A DNA stretch of 64,000 nt from Strongylocentrotus droebachiensis (GCA_035222895.1 JAVYIG010000035.1:1-64000); one strand, 5' to 3'; shown: positions 36,601 to 51,600, numbered from the stretch's first letter. Notes: generated by a model not told the origin, from the sequence alone. Program-made: numbers and translations.

Positions 36601-39600
36601 CCATTCCACACCTTTTCTTTCACAATGTAATAAGCTGACCAGAATTCACCTTTATCTTTAAATGACTTTTTAAATTTAAATTCCTTTAAAGGTAATACAA
36701 AGTTTGGGATTTTTTGAAAATTGGGTGGATAGTGATTCTTTACAATTTTGATATATTTGGTTGCCCCTGTGGATGAATTATAATCACTAGAAAATTTAGC
36801 CCGTAAAACATTTCTGCTTTCGAGAAAAATTGAATATAAACATTTACCGGTGCTCCCGGTAAATTTTGATAAATTTCAAATTGCGCCTACGGCCGTACAA
36901 TGGTAGCCGCGACCATGGAAATATCAGAATATGTAGTTGTGATATATAATTTCCAAACAGGAATAGCTAATCGGTCGATTTTAGTCAAGAAACATTGTTT
37001 TATAGCTTAATTAATATCTTGACCTTGAGAGGGAGCTATACAACGTTTGAAGTTTATCATTTACAATTTCATAACTTTAATGATCACTGAATACTGTAGG
37101 ATCGCTATTGCTTCCAATATGTTCATTTTATCCAAATTCATGACCCATACCAAAACTTTAATCCTTTAAATAAACTAGAAAGTGACTGCAAGGAGAAATC
37201 ATAAGGGCTGCAACGAAACCCATGGTCATGACTTCCCTTTCTTCAAGGAATCGCTGGGAGCAATATAGCGATGATAAAATGGACAAGTGTTTTGTTCAAA
37301 AATGTCATTTTCGACGTTTTGTATAGTTCTGTAAAGGCTTAGAAAAGTGTAACGTATAAACACTGATCCTAACAATTGAAATAACCTTTCTTGAGAGTTC
37401 ACGTCTTAGATTTGAATGGTTTCAGATCTATTGTTCAAATAGTGTAGAAGTGAAATATCTAGGTTTGCTTTTAACCATTATTTTCATATTACCGTGACGA
37501 AAGATTATCCACTGAAAGTTTATTATTTGTTCAATATATAAATATACATGTACATATATTTATATATGTGTAAACAGGATATCTATATACATGTATAACC
37601 CTTAATGCTAAATTAACAGTACATCATAAAAACTGGCATATTTCCCTAACCCTAATCATAACTTACCCTAATCCTTAATTCAAAACAATATAACTAATTA
37701 AACGTATAACTAATAAATGAATACACATATTGTTTCTTGGGATGCCTATATATTTCCTCTGCCTGCAAACGTGCGTAGAGGGCAGTAATTATATCATTCA
37801 ATCATTAACAAGACATGAAAATGTCCTGCTATTGACCATGTCTACTTTAAAAATGACCCATTTTTGTCACTTCACATCTCCGTCTTATGACGCTGTAAGG
37901 TATATATGTATATATACTGAAAATATAAACAAATTACATGACAGAAATATATTGAGTCGCGTTTTCGTTTTTCCTCCTTAATGCCTTCCTTTAAAGGAAT
38001 CAACTGCAACGGTTTCAAAAACAGTCTCTGCCGGGAATCAAATCAAGGTCTTTGGCTGCGTATGCCAAATCATTTAATAGCTAAACCCCGGAGACAGACA
38101 CCAGAAACAACTATATTGCATTTGGCACACTCAGAATTTATATATCCACCAAAAAAGAAAGTGAACACAATTTGTAGTTAAGATTTCAAATATGTATTTC
38201 ATATATTAAACTTACCTTTTATATACCAAAATGAACAAAAATTAATCATATTTAAGAAGTTATGCAATTGGATTTATATCACTCATGCTTGAGTTAGCAT
38301 AGAAATTTAACAATGATTTAGAGTCTGAAAGAAAATTTCAAAAATGGGGCATCTGACCACTCAAATTTTGATGAGCATTTGAGGTATCCCATGGCTCGTA
38401 CACGATCTCGGGTGGAAAGGAGAGGCATCTTGACCGTGCTTGTCAAAACCATGCTGTTCTGAGATTACATCTGATATCCAGAGCTTAACCCTCCTCATCG
38501 TTTCATTCTCTTTCCCTTTAAACTGTTGAGCAAGATTGTCCCACAGATTCACATGTTCATTAGCATTTGAATGGCTACTTGCTCTATGTTGTGCTGTTGC
38601 ATTCTTCTTAAACAGACCTACTAACCGTGAAAAGCGTGAAAATTCGAAACTTGATTTTAATTGATGTTGGTAGAGTATTACTATTTTTTAATTTGAATAT
38701 ACTTGAATATATTTTATTGATGGTTTATATGAACATTTTAAAGATGAAGAGTGTCCATTTTTGTATTTGTTTAATATCATTCTTGAATGTATATATACTA
38801 CAGGTAGCACAGGGCTTTATTAAGGAAAAAAAGGGAAATGGATAGCTTTCCAGAAACCTCAGAATACAAAATAATCAAGATTACCTCAATTTTAATAGGA
38901 TTGATGCCGGCAAAGAAGGTGATATCGACAAACAGAATGGTGACCATCAAGTTTGCATGAATTATAACTCGGTCAGCTGCCAACGATCGTCTATGTATAA
39001 AGTTAAAATTAGACCCGATGATTTACAGAAAGTTTTTAGTCGAGTTAAGATTTATGATTGTTTATTGGTTTATAAAGCATGTTATTCATATTATATCCAT
39101 GGCACAGAGAAAAAAATAAGTGTTTAATTCACCTTTTTTCAGTTATAGATTTGAAATGTAAATTTATTTTTTGGACCTACTGTGTTATAGGATTACAAAA
39201 CAACTCTGTAGAATTTCGACCTCTGGTAAAATATATTACTTTGAGGAAAATATATTAGGAACGTATCATGTCTTGCACCCTAAATTCGGAGCATACGCAA
39301 AGTGCACGCAGTGAGTGCAAAAACCTCCTTCTATAATATGTGGGAATTTACGGTCAGTGCCCGATCATTTCGTTTCATTACACGTAATTGTTTTAATTTC
39401 AAACAGAATGCAAATATCACAACAACAACAAAAAGGATATTAGAATGAATAAAAGAATATGCATTGGGTTTATTTTTTCTTCTTGCTTATTCGGGAAACA
39501 TGCTACGTAATTTCTTTTTGTCTAATATCTATATTTTAACAGAAAATAAACCACTATCCATTTAAGATTTGAATTACATGAAAAAATGATACATAAATTA

Positions 39601-42600
39601 TCAAAATCGCCCAAGTTATACTGGGTTGTCAACCATTTAAAACTACAAATTCCTTGATATGTTTACCTGAGAATAAAGAACGTGATCAGACTGATAACGA
39701 GTGACGTCACAGATAATCCAAGGCCAACCCACGTTAGAATATCACTGATGATATCTCCATCCTGAAACGTATTGTTCAACAAATTGCTTTAAACAATATT
39801 AATATTCTTGGTATAGAATTCATCTTCATATTTTTCGAAGACAAGATATTATCATGGACTTAATATTTGTTAGTCCAATTCACTCGTTTTGTCAAAATGT
39901 ATCCCATTACCAAACATTTTTATCATGAGAAAGAGGCTTTAAGGAAAATGGGAAATATTTCAAACTTTTGAAATATCGTTGCATCTTAAGGGATCATTTC
40001 GATTATTTTCTTATCAAAAGATATGAATATTCTCACAATTCACTCGCCAATATAACATTTAAACGTTATAATGATAAAAATCATTCATTCAAATAACGCA
40101 TAACAGATCAGAATCTGTCTTTAATTAACAGCTTTTTAATTAAGCTAACCAAACTATGGATGATTATAGTTAAATTTTATACACATTTGTGAAATGATAA
40201 GCTTAAATATATACATCATGATTATATCTTACCAGCTCACTCGGTAGCAAACTCACGAGAATGGCAAAGCTGGTCATGTGATCACAGTAGCATGACGTCA
40301 TATTCACGTTGTCCGTCGAGGTTTCTCGACAGCCGGTAGAACTCCACTTCCTTAAAAAAACATAGCAGATGAGAATGTGACCAGATAAAAACATATTCCT
40401 TTTTTTTTTTTGAATAAAATTATGAATTTGTTCTCTGTAACGTTTTCTAAATAAAGTCATAGTCTATTCCGCTCCAATATTAGGAGGACGTTGAGGGGTT
40501 GCCAGCAGAACAAAATGCATGAAAGTGCCTTAGTAAACACATCGCTAGAAATTGATGTAATTCTTGCAAGTCATTACATGACTTGAGTAATTGTGTATTA
40601 ATATTAGAGCAAAATTAACACTCTGTTTCATTTTCTGAAGCAGTATTTCGTTTATTCTAGAGGAAAAAAAAAATCCTCTTTGCATTTAACTTATAAACAA
40701 ATGAAGGATAACGATGCGGAAAGGGACAATGTACGTTTTTGTTGTATTCCATTTTACTTTATTTCAAAATTTAAAATAGTGTGAAGAAAGCATGATTAAA
40801 TTTGCCTTATTGTACAAACAAAACTTCAGTTGCATTTGTGTAAACATATTTGGTTTATTGTTGTTTAACTTGCGAAAAGGGTGAATACAAGCAACAAAGA
40901 GATCTCCACTTTTAAATGAATGAAACAATGAGGAATGATAGTTGTATGAAATTTGAAAATATCAATTTATAAATATAACATGTACATATAGAGATCAAAT
41001 GAAAGGCAAAATATTACCTGGTCTTTATATCCCAGAAGCTGCATGTTGGTGAAAAGTATTTCTGACCGATCATCTACAGTAAAGTAGGAGGAAAAGTGAT
41101 GAACAAACGTTGCAAGTTGCCAGTGTACTTATAACTTTCTGTAGAATCTGATTTCATGTGCTATTTCCCCAATTCCGAAGGTCCTGAAAATTAATATACC
41201 TGTCGTCATTTTTCAAAATGACGTCTTCGGCTGTTGCATGGTAACGAATTATTGTAATTAACATTAGGGTAGTCATTATCAAACAACCACAACATAAGTA
41301 ATGTAAGTGGTTAAATATATCTATTTCCAGCTACCCTTTTGACATTAATAACAAATATCAGTCTTCTCAGATCAACGTTATGCTTGAACATTGCGGTTGC
41401 CATGGTAACGCCTGTAATCTTAAAAAAATAACAGTTCTTTAATGAAGAAAAAACAAATAGAAGTGTCAGAATATATTCATTTTTCTTTCTAAAAGTTTGA
41501 TTACCATTATGATATTGATCATTCTAAGTCATAGTGTAGGAGAAAAAACATTTATGTATCTGAACATAACTAGATTACAAAACAAATTGTTTCAATCTCG
41601 ATGAGGGTTTTAAGGTACCTGTCACGATGGCTTACGGACATTCCTGACAGAAGGGTTGCCATGACAGCAAAACTCTAAAAAACGAGGTATGCCTCACTTA
41701 TGAAATCAAGAACGAAAGAGTATGATCTAATAGTCGTACCAGTGTAAAAAAAACACGAACAAAAAGAACCGTACCCCTCCAAACGATATGGTTTAATCGA
41801 ATGTTCTTATACAACAAGAAGTCTTGGCCACCCTACTCTGCTTCTTGACAAATAAACTGTTTTATGATTGAAAATGACAGTGGCATTGCCATGGTAAAGG
41901 CTTAGTTGATATACAAATAAATAAATAAATATATATATATATAGACATATAGAAATTAGTAACCATATCAGTATGATATTACAAATATATGTGTCTTATT
42001 TCAAGCATCATGTTTGATGGCAATGTAAGTTATTCAAGGTAACATCCGAATTTTGAACAAAAATTATGTAATTTTTTAATGAAACAACGTAAAACATAAA
42101 AGAAGTGACCGTGGATAAATCTATTGTTAATCGAAACCTTAAATGCATCGTCATGTAGATGTGATTTGTTAACACTTACAATATGTTTCTATCTATTTTT
42201 TGCAAGTAAATCTTTGACATGTCAGCGTTTCTGGCAATTGCACCCACCAACAATTTAATGGCAAAACGCTCATAAGGAATGCCGAGTCTTCTGGATTACC
42301 AACAAAATAATAATAAAGAAACAAACAGGACATGAAAATAGAGTAGCATTTTTCCAAAGGGATAGGGTACTTTGCAATGAAATTAATTCTTGCACATTAT
42401 CATTTGTTAAAGAAAAGTATACCTACTTTGACTTATGCAATATGATGTTGTCAAATACAAGGAATTTGTTAATTACAGTTCCGAATTTGAAGGCTATCTC
42501 TTCGCACTTTCCTATCTCCATGTGCAATGAGATATTCTACTAATTTCAATGCATCTACACCGTACCTTAACAAGAATATCCTCACTGATTGAAAGTAGAC

Positions 42601-45600
42601 ATTTGAATTTTTGCACTTACACAATTGTTTCATATTTTGTTTGGATTTCGGATTAAGAAATACAATTGTTTTTTTCTTTAAATATAAAACGCTGCCATAT
42701 CGTTACCACAGCAGCGATAAAGTTCTGGCAAAAGAAATATAACTTTGAATGTTCAGGATTTTGATAGCAATCAAACTCTTAGCATGAAATAGATACACCT
42801 AGACGTCACGATTCTATATGTTAAAAAAAAAACATTTTTCCAACTCGATCTTTATGGTATTTTTTTAAATTACATGCAATACCATGGCAACCGCCATATT
42901 CGAGCATTACCGTAACCTGGGTAGACTGAGATTTTTGTTAAAATAAAATGTGTAGCTGGAAGGAAATATATCTACCTAGCCACTTACATTGTATTTTTTG
43001 GTTGTCTAATGAGAAACATATTTCATTTTAAAAAATCATTACCATGGCAACGGCCAAAGTCGCCATTATTAAAAAATGGCAATAGGTAGATTCCGACGGT
43101 ACTCACTGTAGAGTGGATAATAGTAAAGCTGAATGGAATAGACACCAACTCGTCACCAATGAATACAGCTGCCGTTATGACATTACTCGCAACTCGAAGG
43201 TTGACATCATTATTTCCGGTGGTGGCGTTGTTAGCTGTCTTGCTATTGAGGAGGTCAGCAAGACGTGCGGACGTAACAATTCCTAAAGTGACAGGCCGCT
43301 GGTCATTTCCATCTGCAGAGGGTGTGAAATCTATTTAAATTCCATTTTAGTTCACTCAAATCGTAACAAGGTTATCATATCTTCTTCCTAGACATTTTAT
43401 AATATTCGTTAGTTTTTAGGATAGGCATTAGTCACATTTGCCGCCGCGGCTGTGGGGTCTAAAATATCTACGGCCAATAGCAATTATAGAGCCGCCGCAG
43501 CATACCCACGGTCACATACGATAGCAGTCACATATGTTAGGGTAGCCGCACGGCGTATTTTGAATTTCTCGGAGACAGAAAACCTACGGCTGCCGTACGG
43601 CCTTTCAAGTGATGACGCACGGTCGTTTTAGGGCGTCCCTGCGGCGGCCGTACGTTTTTGAAAAATACCAAGGCAGACGCAAGGTAGCCACAATGCCACC
43701 ATATGCCCGACGTATGGTCGTCGTGGAACCACTCTACGGCATGGCTACGTTGTGTCTTATTGTCTTATTGCTACGGCGAATCTAGAAATGAAAATAGTTA
43801 TAACTCCGCGTTATAATCCCACGGCGACCTGTAACGATAGAGATACGCCCTAGGGTGACCCTGAGGCAACCGCAGATTCTCTGCGGCCGCCCCAGGTATC
43901 TCTCGATTTGGGTGGCCTACGGCCGCCGTATCCTAGCCGTAGAGGAAACGTGGCCTAGGCATTAGGCATAAGCGGTAGACAGATGTAACTGTTATCATCA
44001 TTGACAGTGTATAAGCATTCCTTTTTGTATAAATATTGATACTGAACTCATCTATACGGGTGTGGGTGGGTTGGGTGAGCGAGAATGAGGGTGTACGCGA
44101 GATTGATAACTGAATAGTGTATGAACGTCAAGTGGGAAGAGCACTAATAGCACTAATTGAATATCTTCATGACCCCCTACCTTTGGATTGGTCATTCCTT
44201 TCACAGAAGTAGTTTGCGGGCAAAGAAAACTGATTTCCGTTCAGGCTGGTGTCCGTCCATTCAGTAGCACACAAATCTTCGAGTACCGATCGGTATACAT
44301 AGATATCTAGCGTGAAAGTGTTGCCAGGTAGGAGAAATATATTTAATGTGGAGAAAGAGAAGTGGTTGAATAAAGGAAAATATTTGGAAAAGAGGAAACA
44401 GTATTATGGGAACGGAAAACAGAATGAATGAAGATTTAACAAAAGTAACAAAAGAACACAAAATGTGTAGCTATATAATGGTATGAAACTTGAATATAAA
44501 TAACTGAGCAAGTTTCCCCATCAAATATGACATATTACGAAGAAAACGTATTAAAAGAATGGAAACTCTTGAGGGATGTAGAGAAGCTAATTAACATTAT
44601 CTGATTATCTCAATCAAATTTACCGAATCTATCACTTTTGTATATAGTAGAGGTTGTAAAAATCCGTAAACATCCCTTTTATGATTAAGATCGCAGTTCA
44701 GATTTAGTTTCAGATTTCATTTAAAGTTTCAATTGGTAGTGTATAACATCAACAACATGCCAAAAATATATTACAATTAAGAATGAATTTTTACATGAAT
44801 CTCATTAAATACAAATTGAACATTTTTTTATTCTACAATAATTATAATGACCTTTATTATAATTGACATGTTGACATGTTTAAAACAAGAGCTGGTTCCT
44901 TACAGTCAACTTGAGAACTTGCCATAAAATCTTGAGAAACAATAACACGCTTATTGTAAACGATGCTTTTGAATGCACTTTCATAATCTATAACATTGAA
45001 AGTCACTAGGGCCCCGTCTTATAAAGAGTTGCGACTGATCCAAATCAATCGAAAGTCCTCTAATCAATCTTCAATTTTGCAGTTCGTTTTTTTTTAGTAC
45101 ATAGTTTCCATTGATATCAATCCTAAACAAGTTGCCATTGATATCAACTCTTTATAAGACATGCATTCACGTGAAAACTAGGCAGTTTAGCTTACATGAA
45201 GGTTTAAAAATACTGATAAATCATTACTTCGAAAGTTTCATTGACAAAAACACGTTTTGAGATTTTCGTAATTAAAATATCGATGCATTTTCTTTTTTTG
45301 AGGCACCCTACATGTTAATAACATCTCCCAAGATTATGGCAAATCCCAACCTCGTAATTCTAAAGTTCCTGTTTCTTTATCTTTAGGAACAAAAATACAA
45401 TTCTGATCAACTTACTATTGAATTCGATTGATTGTCCTGTACTGAGATTCATTCCAATATCGAAGACCTTCTGCTCTATGATGTCAGGGTTCAGAAGAAG
45501 CTGAAGATCCTCCTATATGAAACAGATGTACGCCATTATTATGATTTGTTTTAATTTGTCAGTTTCTGACCCAACACTCTAAAATGCGGTGTATACGAGA

Positions 45601-48600
45601 TCGTTTGAAAAAGTTGAAAACTAATAATGTTGTGATATATTTACGGATTCTTAAGTTCAATGCAAATTCGAGTAGGTTCCCGGCTTCCATCTTGGTCTAG
45701 TACCTTCTAATTATACTTCTTAGAAATCCCATAAGAGAGTCTGATGTCTTTTTATATAACCAAAATATTTCGCCTTTATTGCTATTACGATTCCTATATA
45801 TACAATGTGAGTCCAAAAAAAGTTTACACCTAGAAAATGGCTAATTATTTTTAAAATCATCTATGAAAGGTAAGTTAGTATACACCTTATGAAAGAGTGT
45901 TTTATCCCAAATCTTTTGGTACTGTAGTATAATGTGCATCATTGTAACTACTTGAAATAGGACTACACTTCACCAGATACGAGACTGGGCTGTGTAGTAT
46001 TAAATGGTTGAACCTAGATCACGTCTCACCGCCTCGTCTGTTGACTTACAGTGATTGTAAGGTAGTCTAACTCTAACCAGGGATATGTGAGTTACCCTGG
46101 TCTAACCATCACAATATGGTAGCAGCGGTAAAAAATTGAATCATGGAAAAATCACTCCCATTACCAGAGACTTTTGAGAAGGTTGCTGGCCTGAATCAAG
46201 CTGATGCATGGCCAAAATGGTTCCGGTGGTTCAAACGCTATCGGACTGCATCGGGACTCGCTACACAGCCGGATGGAGAACAGGTCAGTACACTGTTGTA
46301 TGCCATGGGTGACTGTGCGGACGACATTATTATGACTCGGGGTATTGATGAAAGCACCGCAACTTACACGAGCGTTGTGGCAGCATTCGAAGCACATTTC
46401 AACATAAGAAAGAACACTATCGTTGCAAGGGCAAAGTTTAACAGGCGTATAGCCAGCAGCCTGGGGAAAGTGTAGATACTTTCATTAACGATTTATATCG
46501 GCTAGCTCAAGACTGTGAGTACAAAACATTAAAAGATGAACTGATCCGAGATAGGCCTAGTTGTCGGTGTGCTTGATGATGGATTGTCTGATCAACTCCA
46601 AGCGAAGGATAATTTGACATTAGAGAAGGCCGTTCAAGTAAGCAGGCAAGCAGAAGCTCGAAAAGAAAACAGACCAGTTGTTCGAGGTGAAAGAATACAT
46701 GCAGATGTTTCCCACGTAGAGCAAGTAAAACAAAGAAATGTAACTGACACAAATGTAAGACCAAAACGCAGTCAGCAAGACACACGTACAAGTCAAATGC
46801 AAGGTGGTTGTATGTTTTGTTGCAGACAGAAGTATGACCGTGCCAATTGCCCCGCCCGAGAGGCTACATGTCATAAGTGTGGACAAATAGGTCACTTTCG
46901 AGCGGTATGCCGCAGTTCATCATTTGGAGCAAAGAATACAGTGCATGAGTTGGAGGATTCCCTTGACGTGGAGGCTGTTTTCCTGGGTGAGATTAAGGTC
47001 ACCAGCAAAAACTATTGGGGTGCTTATCTTCAAGTAGATGGCAACACTACGCACTTCAAATTAGACAGTGGTGCTGCCGTAACTGTACTGTCAGATGGAC
47101 TACAGTGGCTTCGTGAAATAAAACTGAAGCCTGCAAATAAGAGACTCTGTGGACCAGGAAAAACAAAACTAGAAGTTTTGGGACAGATCAAAGTCATTCT
47201 CCAGCACAAAAATATGAGAGTCTCAGAAACCGTCTACGTTGTCAGGAATCAAGATTGCTCATTGCTCAGCAGAAAGGCATGTGAAGTGTTGAATATATTG
47301 ATCAGAGTAGAGGAACTTGGAGATACCCAGAAGGAGCAGGCGAATTTCAGGGCTGAATTTCAACAGCTATTCGATCACTGGATTGGGGAAACTAGAATGT
47401 GACTATCATATCACACTATCCCCAGGAGCAAAACCGGTATGTCTCTACACACCTCGGAGAGTTCCTCACCCCCTCTTGCCAAAAGTGAAGAAGGAAATTG
47501 ACTCAATGTTAGAACAAGAAGTAATTTCTCCTGTTACAGAGCCTACAAAATGGTGCTCCGGAATGGTACCAGTCCCAAAACCTAGTGGAGCAATCAGGAT
47601 TTGTGTTGATCTTACACAACTCAACAAAGCAGTAGAGCGGGAAGTACATCCAATGGCATCAGTTGATGAAAGCCTTGCCAAGCTAGGGAGAGACACTATC
47701 TTCACCAAGCTGGATGCAAACAGTGGGTTCTGGCAGCTGCCCTTAGATGAAGAATCGAAGCTTCTGACGACTTTCATCACGCCGTTCGGTAGGTTTTGCT
47801 TCAATAGGCTACCGTTCGGGATCACATCCGCTCCCGAGATATTCCAACGCACAATGTCAGGTATCCTGGAGGGTCTGGAAGGAGTCATCTGCCACATGGA
47901 TGATGTTCTGATACATGGAGCTACAACAGCAGAACATGACACTAGGGTGAGAGCAGTGTTGCAGCGTTTTGTGAAAGCTGGCCTCACCCTTAACAGCAAA
48001 TGTGAATTTTCACGAGAGACAGTGAAATTCTTAGGCCACATTGTGGATGCAACAGGTGTGAAAATTGATCCAGATAAAACACGGGCAATCAGAGAGTTTC
48101 CGGCACCAAGGATCATCACAGAACTTCAAAGATTCGTGGGTATGGTTAATCAAGTTGGAAAGTTCCTACCCAATTTGGCAGTAATGACTGAACCGCTACG
48201 TGCACTCTTGAGGAAGGACAACGGATGGTGCTGGGAGGAACCATAACAGAGAGCATTTGAGCACATAAAGAAAATGCTGACATATGTCACTGAAGTTCTT
48301 GCACACTACGACCCATCATTGCCTACAACTATTGCTGCTGATGCATCGTCGACTGGAGTAGGAGCAATACTGCTCCAGACTCACAACGATGGACACCGAC
48401 GGCCAGTCTGCTATGCATCCCGTTCGCTGACTGAGACTGAGCAACGTTACGCAGTCATTGAGAAGGAAGCTCTAGCGGCTACATGGGCATGTGAAAAGTT
48501 CAGTGACTATGTTCTTGGTATGTCCTTCAAAATTGAAACTGACCACAAGCCTTTGGTCACACTTCTCAACACAAAGGAATTGTCAAAGTTGTCCCCTAGG

Positions 48601-51600
48601 GTGCTGAGATTTCGACTAAGGTTGATGAGATATGATGCAACCACAGAATACGTGCCTAGAAAGCAACAGGCCACAGCAGACGCCCTCTCAAGAGCACCAG
48701 TAGCATCCCCAAAGCCAGAGGACATAGAGCTAAACGAACTGACCGAAGCCTTCGCATCTTCATCTACCCTCACCTTACCTGCAACAGACCGGCGACTGGA
48801 GGAGATTAGAGACGCACAGAGACTTGATAAAGAATGTGCGTTAATCAGAGAGTGTTGTGAGAAAGGCTGGCCTGACTACATGCCTCACAACTCTATCCTT
48901 ATGCAATAATTTGAACAGAGGGGACACCTCAGTGTGATTGATGATTTGCTCCTGTATGATGAAAGACTGGTCATTCCCAGGGCTCTGAGACTAGACATCC
49001 TACAGCGCGTACATCAAGGTCATCTAGGCATCACAAAGTGCAGAGCCAGAGCTCGACAGTCGGTCTGCTGGCCAGGCCTCTCGAAGTTAGTGGAAGAGAT
49101 GATCTCCAGATGTACTACTTGTGCCATCCATAGCCAGGAGACTAAAGAACAACTGATGACTTCGTCCTTCCCAATGCGTCCTTGGGAGAGACTAGGAATG
49201 GACCTCTTTGAGTATCAAGGAAAAAATTTTCTTATAGTAGTGGACTACTATTCAAGATGGATAGAAGTAAAAAGGCTACATGGACACACTTCTGAAGCCG
49301 TGATCAAATCCTTGAAGGAGAGATTTGCTGTACACGGTATCCCTGATGTGGTGATTTCGGATAACGGACCACAATTCGCGAATGAGACTTTCCAGAAATT
49401 CGCAGAGAAGTATGGATTTGTCCATACTACCAGCTCGCCAAGGTATCCTCAGGCAAATGGGGAAGCGGGGCGAGGTGTACGAACAGTGAAAGCCTTGTTG
49501 AAAGAGAACGATGATATCGACCTTACTTTGCTGAGTTACCGGTCGACACCACTTCAGAATGGTCTGGCGCCATGTGAGCTGCTCATGGGGCGGAGACTGC
49601 GAACTGAACTCCCCACTCTACCTGATACACTTATGCCACAAATCCATGCTCAAGACTTGGAAAAGGTGAGAGTGAGAGAAGACAAGTACCGTTCAAATCA
49701 GACACTGAACTACAACCAACGACATAGAACCCGCATCTTACCGACCCTACAGCAAGGTGACGGAGTGTGGATCCGAGATCAAGCTCGCCGTAGTCAAGTG
49801 GTCAGTGGGACCCGTCATCCACGTTCCTACATCATCCAAACGGGTAATGGTAGGGTGAGACGAAACAGACGCGCCTTGGTAGCCCTTCATAGCCCGGATG
49901 TCACCGACCCTGACAAAGCCCCCTCTACCCCCTCAACCCCTCTCAATGATGACGGCATTGTAGGTCCTGAGCAACTTCGCAATCCTCCGCCTACCCAGGG
50001 TCTTCAAAACACACTGGGATATCATACCCGTTCTGGTAGACTAGTCAAACAACCACATCGATTGACTTTGTAGAAGATAACAGGGAAGCATGAAGAAAAG
50101 AAGTTTGAAGAAATCAAGATAGAGGATTCGTAATGAACATTACTTGACAAGGGATATTGGATAATGTAATACAAAGTTTGTGTATGAAAACAAGAAGTTG
50201 GCTCAAGAAATATATATACACCCATGCACTCCCAAATAAGTGTTTTAATGTAACTTGAAAAGAACTGTATAATACTTGGGGGAAGATGTTGTATAATGTG
50301 CATCATTGTAACTGCTTGAAATAAGACTACACTTCACCAGATACGAGACTGGGATGTGTGGTATTAAATGGTTGAACCTAGATCAAGTCTCACCGCCTCG
50401 TCTGTTGACTTACAGTAATTGTAAGGTAGTCTAACCATCACAATAGGTACCATTTTTGTGTGGTATGTGTTCACGCTTGGATGAACAGGAGGCATTGTTT
50501 GCGAGAGTGCAAAAATCGAGTTGCTTTTGTGATGTTTGCATACAACAATTGGGATTTTGGTATCAATTCGGTCTTTGCAGATCTAAATAACATCCCTAAC
50601 AAAATTAATCATGCCACACATATCAAATATCGAATATCAAATATCAACGAACATTTGTGCGCGTGTGTGTGGGTGTGTGTGACTTTGCCCTTTGCAAAAA
50701 GCATATGCAATGCATTTCATTTGATACATTCAATTCATTCTCTCACTCCGCTGATCCCAACATTATACATACTGTAGGCATCACTTTAGCGCAGGTCGAT
50801 TATTGCACTCTCGCAAACAATGCCTCCTGTTCATTCAAGCTGAAAAATACCACACAAAAATGTTACCAAATGATCTGGAAAAAAACACTCTTTCATAAGA
50901 TGTTTAATAATATACTGTCCATAGATGATTTTAAAAATAACTAGCAATTTTCTAGGTGTTAACTGTTTTTTGACTCACACGGTATAGCCTTCATGATTGT
51001 TGAAAGTGGGATGGGGTATGTATCTTAGCAAGGTTATCATGCTAAAATGGATTTCGCATGAAATATGGTACCCGGCTATGTTCTAATGATCTATTTCTAG
51101 TTGTGAAGCGACAGGGAGGTCAAGTATAGCAGACATGGGCGCTGTACACAACCCACTTTTATTATTGTTGTTGTAATTATTATCATTACCATTGTTATAA
51201 TATCTGAGATTCGTCTAGCTGACCATTCTCGGTTACATAATGTGCAGGGAAGTCATGACAGCTGGCTATGAACTCTTTACATGCTACACAAATGATATCC
51301 CTGTGCCACAATGTCTTTATCATTAGATTGATATATCACACGCTTCATGGTTATTAAGATTACATGTTCCAGTGCAAGATATACTCTATACCGGGGGGAA
51401 AAGCTTATTATGGAGGTAATCAAGACCGGAAACGGGTAATTTTGCAAAGCCATTGGGTTTCAAAGAACAATCATTCATTTAATTTGTTCCCAAATTGTTT
51501 TGTGCAAACTTACACTTGTGGCGAAAGACGAAGAAAGCAACGGAAGTTTTAATGCTCATTCTAGTTAAAGAAGTACATGAGGTAGGGATTTATGATGTAT

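Larger units (their letters stand above)
45923..50445 (+). mobile_element. Ty3/gypsy LTR retrotransposon, degenerate
   Basis: 5' LTR 45923-46116, 3' LTR 50287-50445, 5-bp target duplication GGTAC at 45918-45922 and 50446-50450. The primer-binding site TGGTAGCAGCGG directly after the 5' LTR is nearly complementary to the 3' end of initiator tRNA-Met. A purine tract (CTTGGGGGAAGATG) precedes the 3' LTR. The order gag, protease, reverse transcriptase, RNase H, integrase identifies Ty3/gypsy; no envelope gene is present. The reading frame has frameshifts and in-frame stops, so it is inactive. Mag/SURL-like clade is likely but was not tested. Confidence 0.95.
45803..50982. mobile_element. Tc1-like foldback MITE (interrupted by LTR element)
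   Basis: Ends CAATGTGAGTCCAAAAAAAG and the complement of TTTTTTGACTCACACGG, flanked by TA. Copy A has the empty site (CCTATATATATATAGCC near 1108). About 650 bp of MITE sequence remains; the rest is the nested LTR element 45923-50445. The interior also contains an inverted pair around GCACTCTCGCAAACAATGCC. Confidence 0.85.

Noticed and set aside
37630..37690. Telomere-like CCCTAA repeats
   Set aside because: Only a few imperfect units in AT-rich sequence; not an interstitial telomere array.
38010..38100. tRNA gene on the minus strand
   Set aside because: Weak A and B boxes, poor stem pairing, no T-run terminator at the right place.
46161..48119. Minus-strand open frames opposite the LTR element
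   Set aside because: Shadows of gag and pol; the plus-strand domains are unmistakable.
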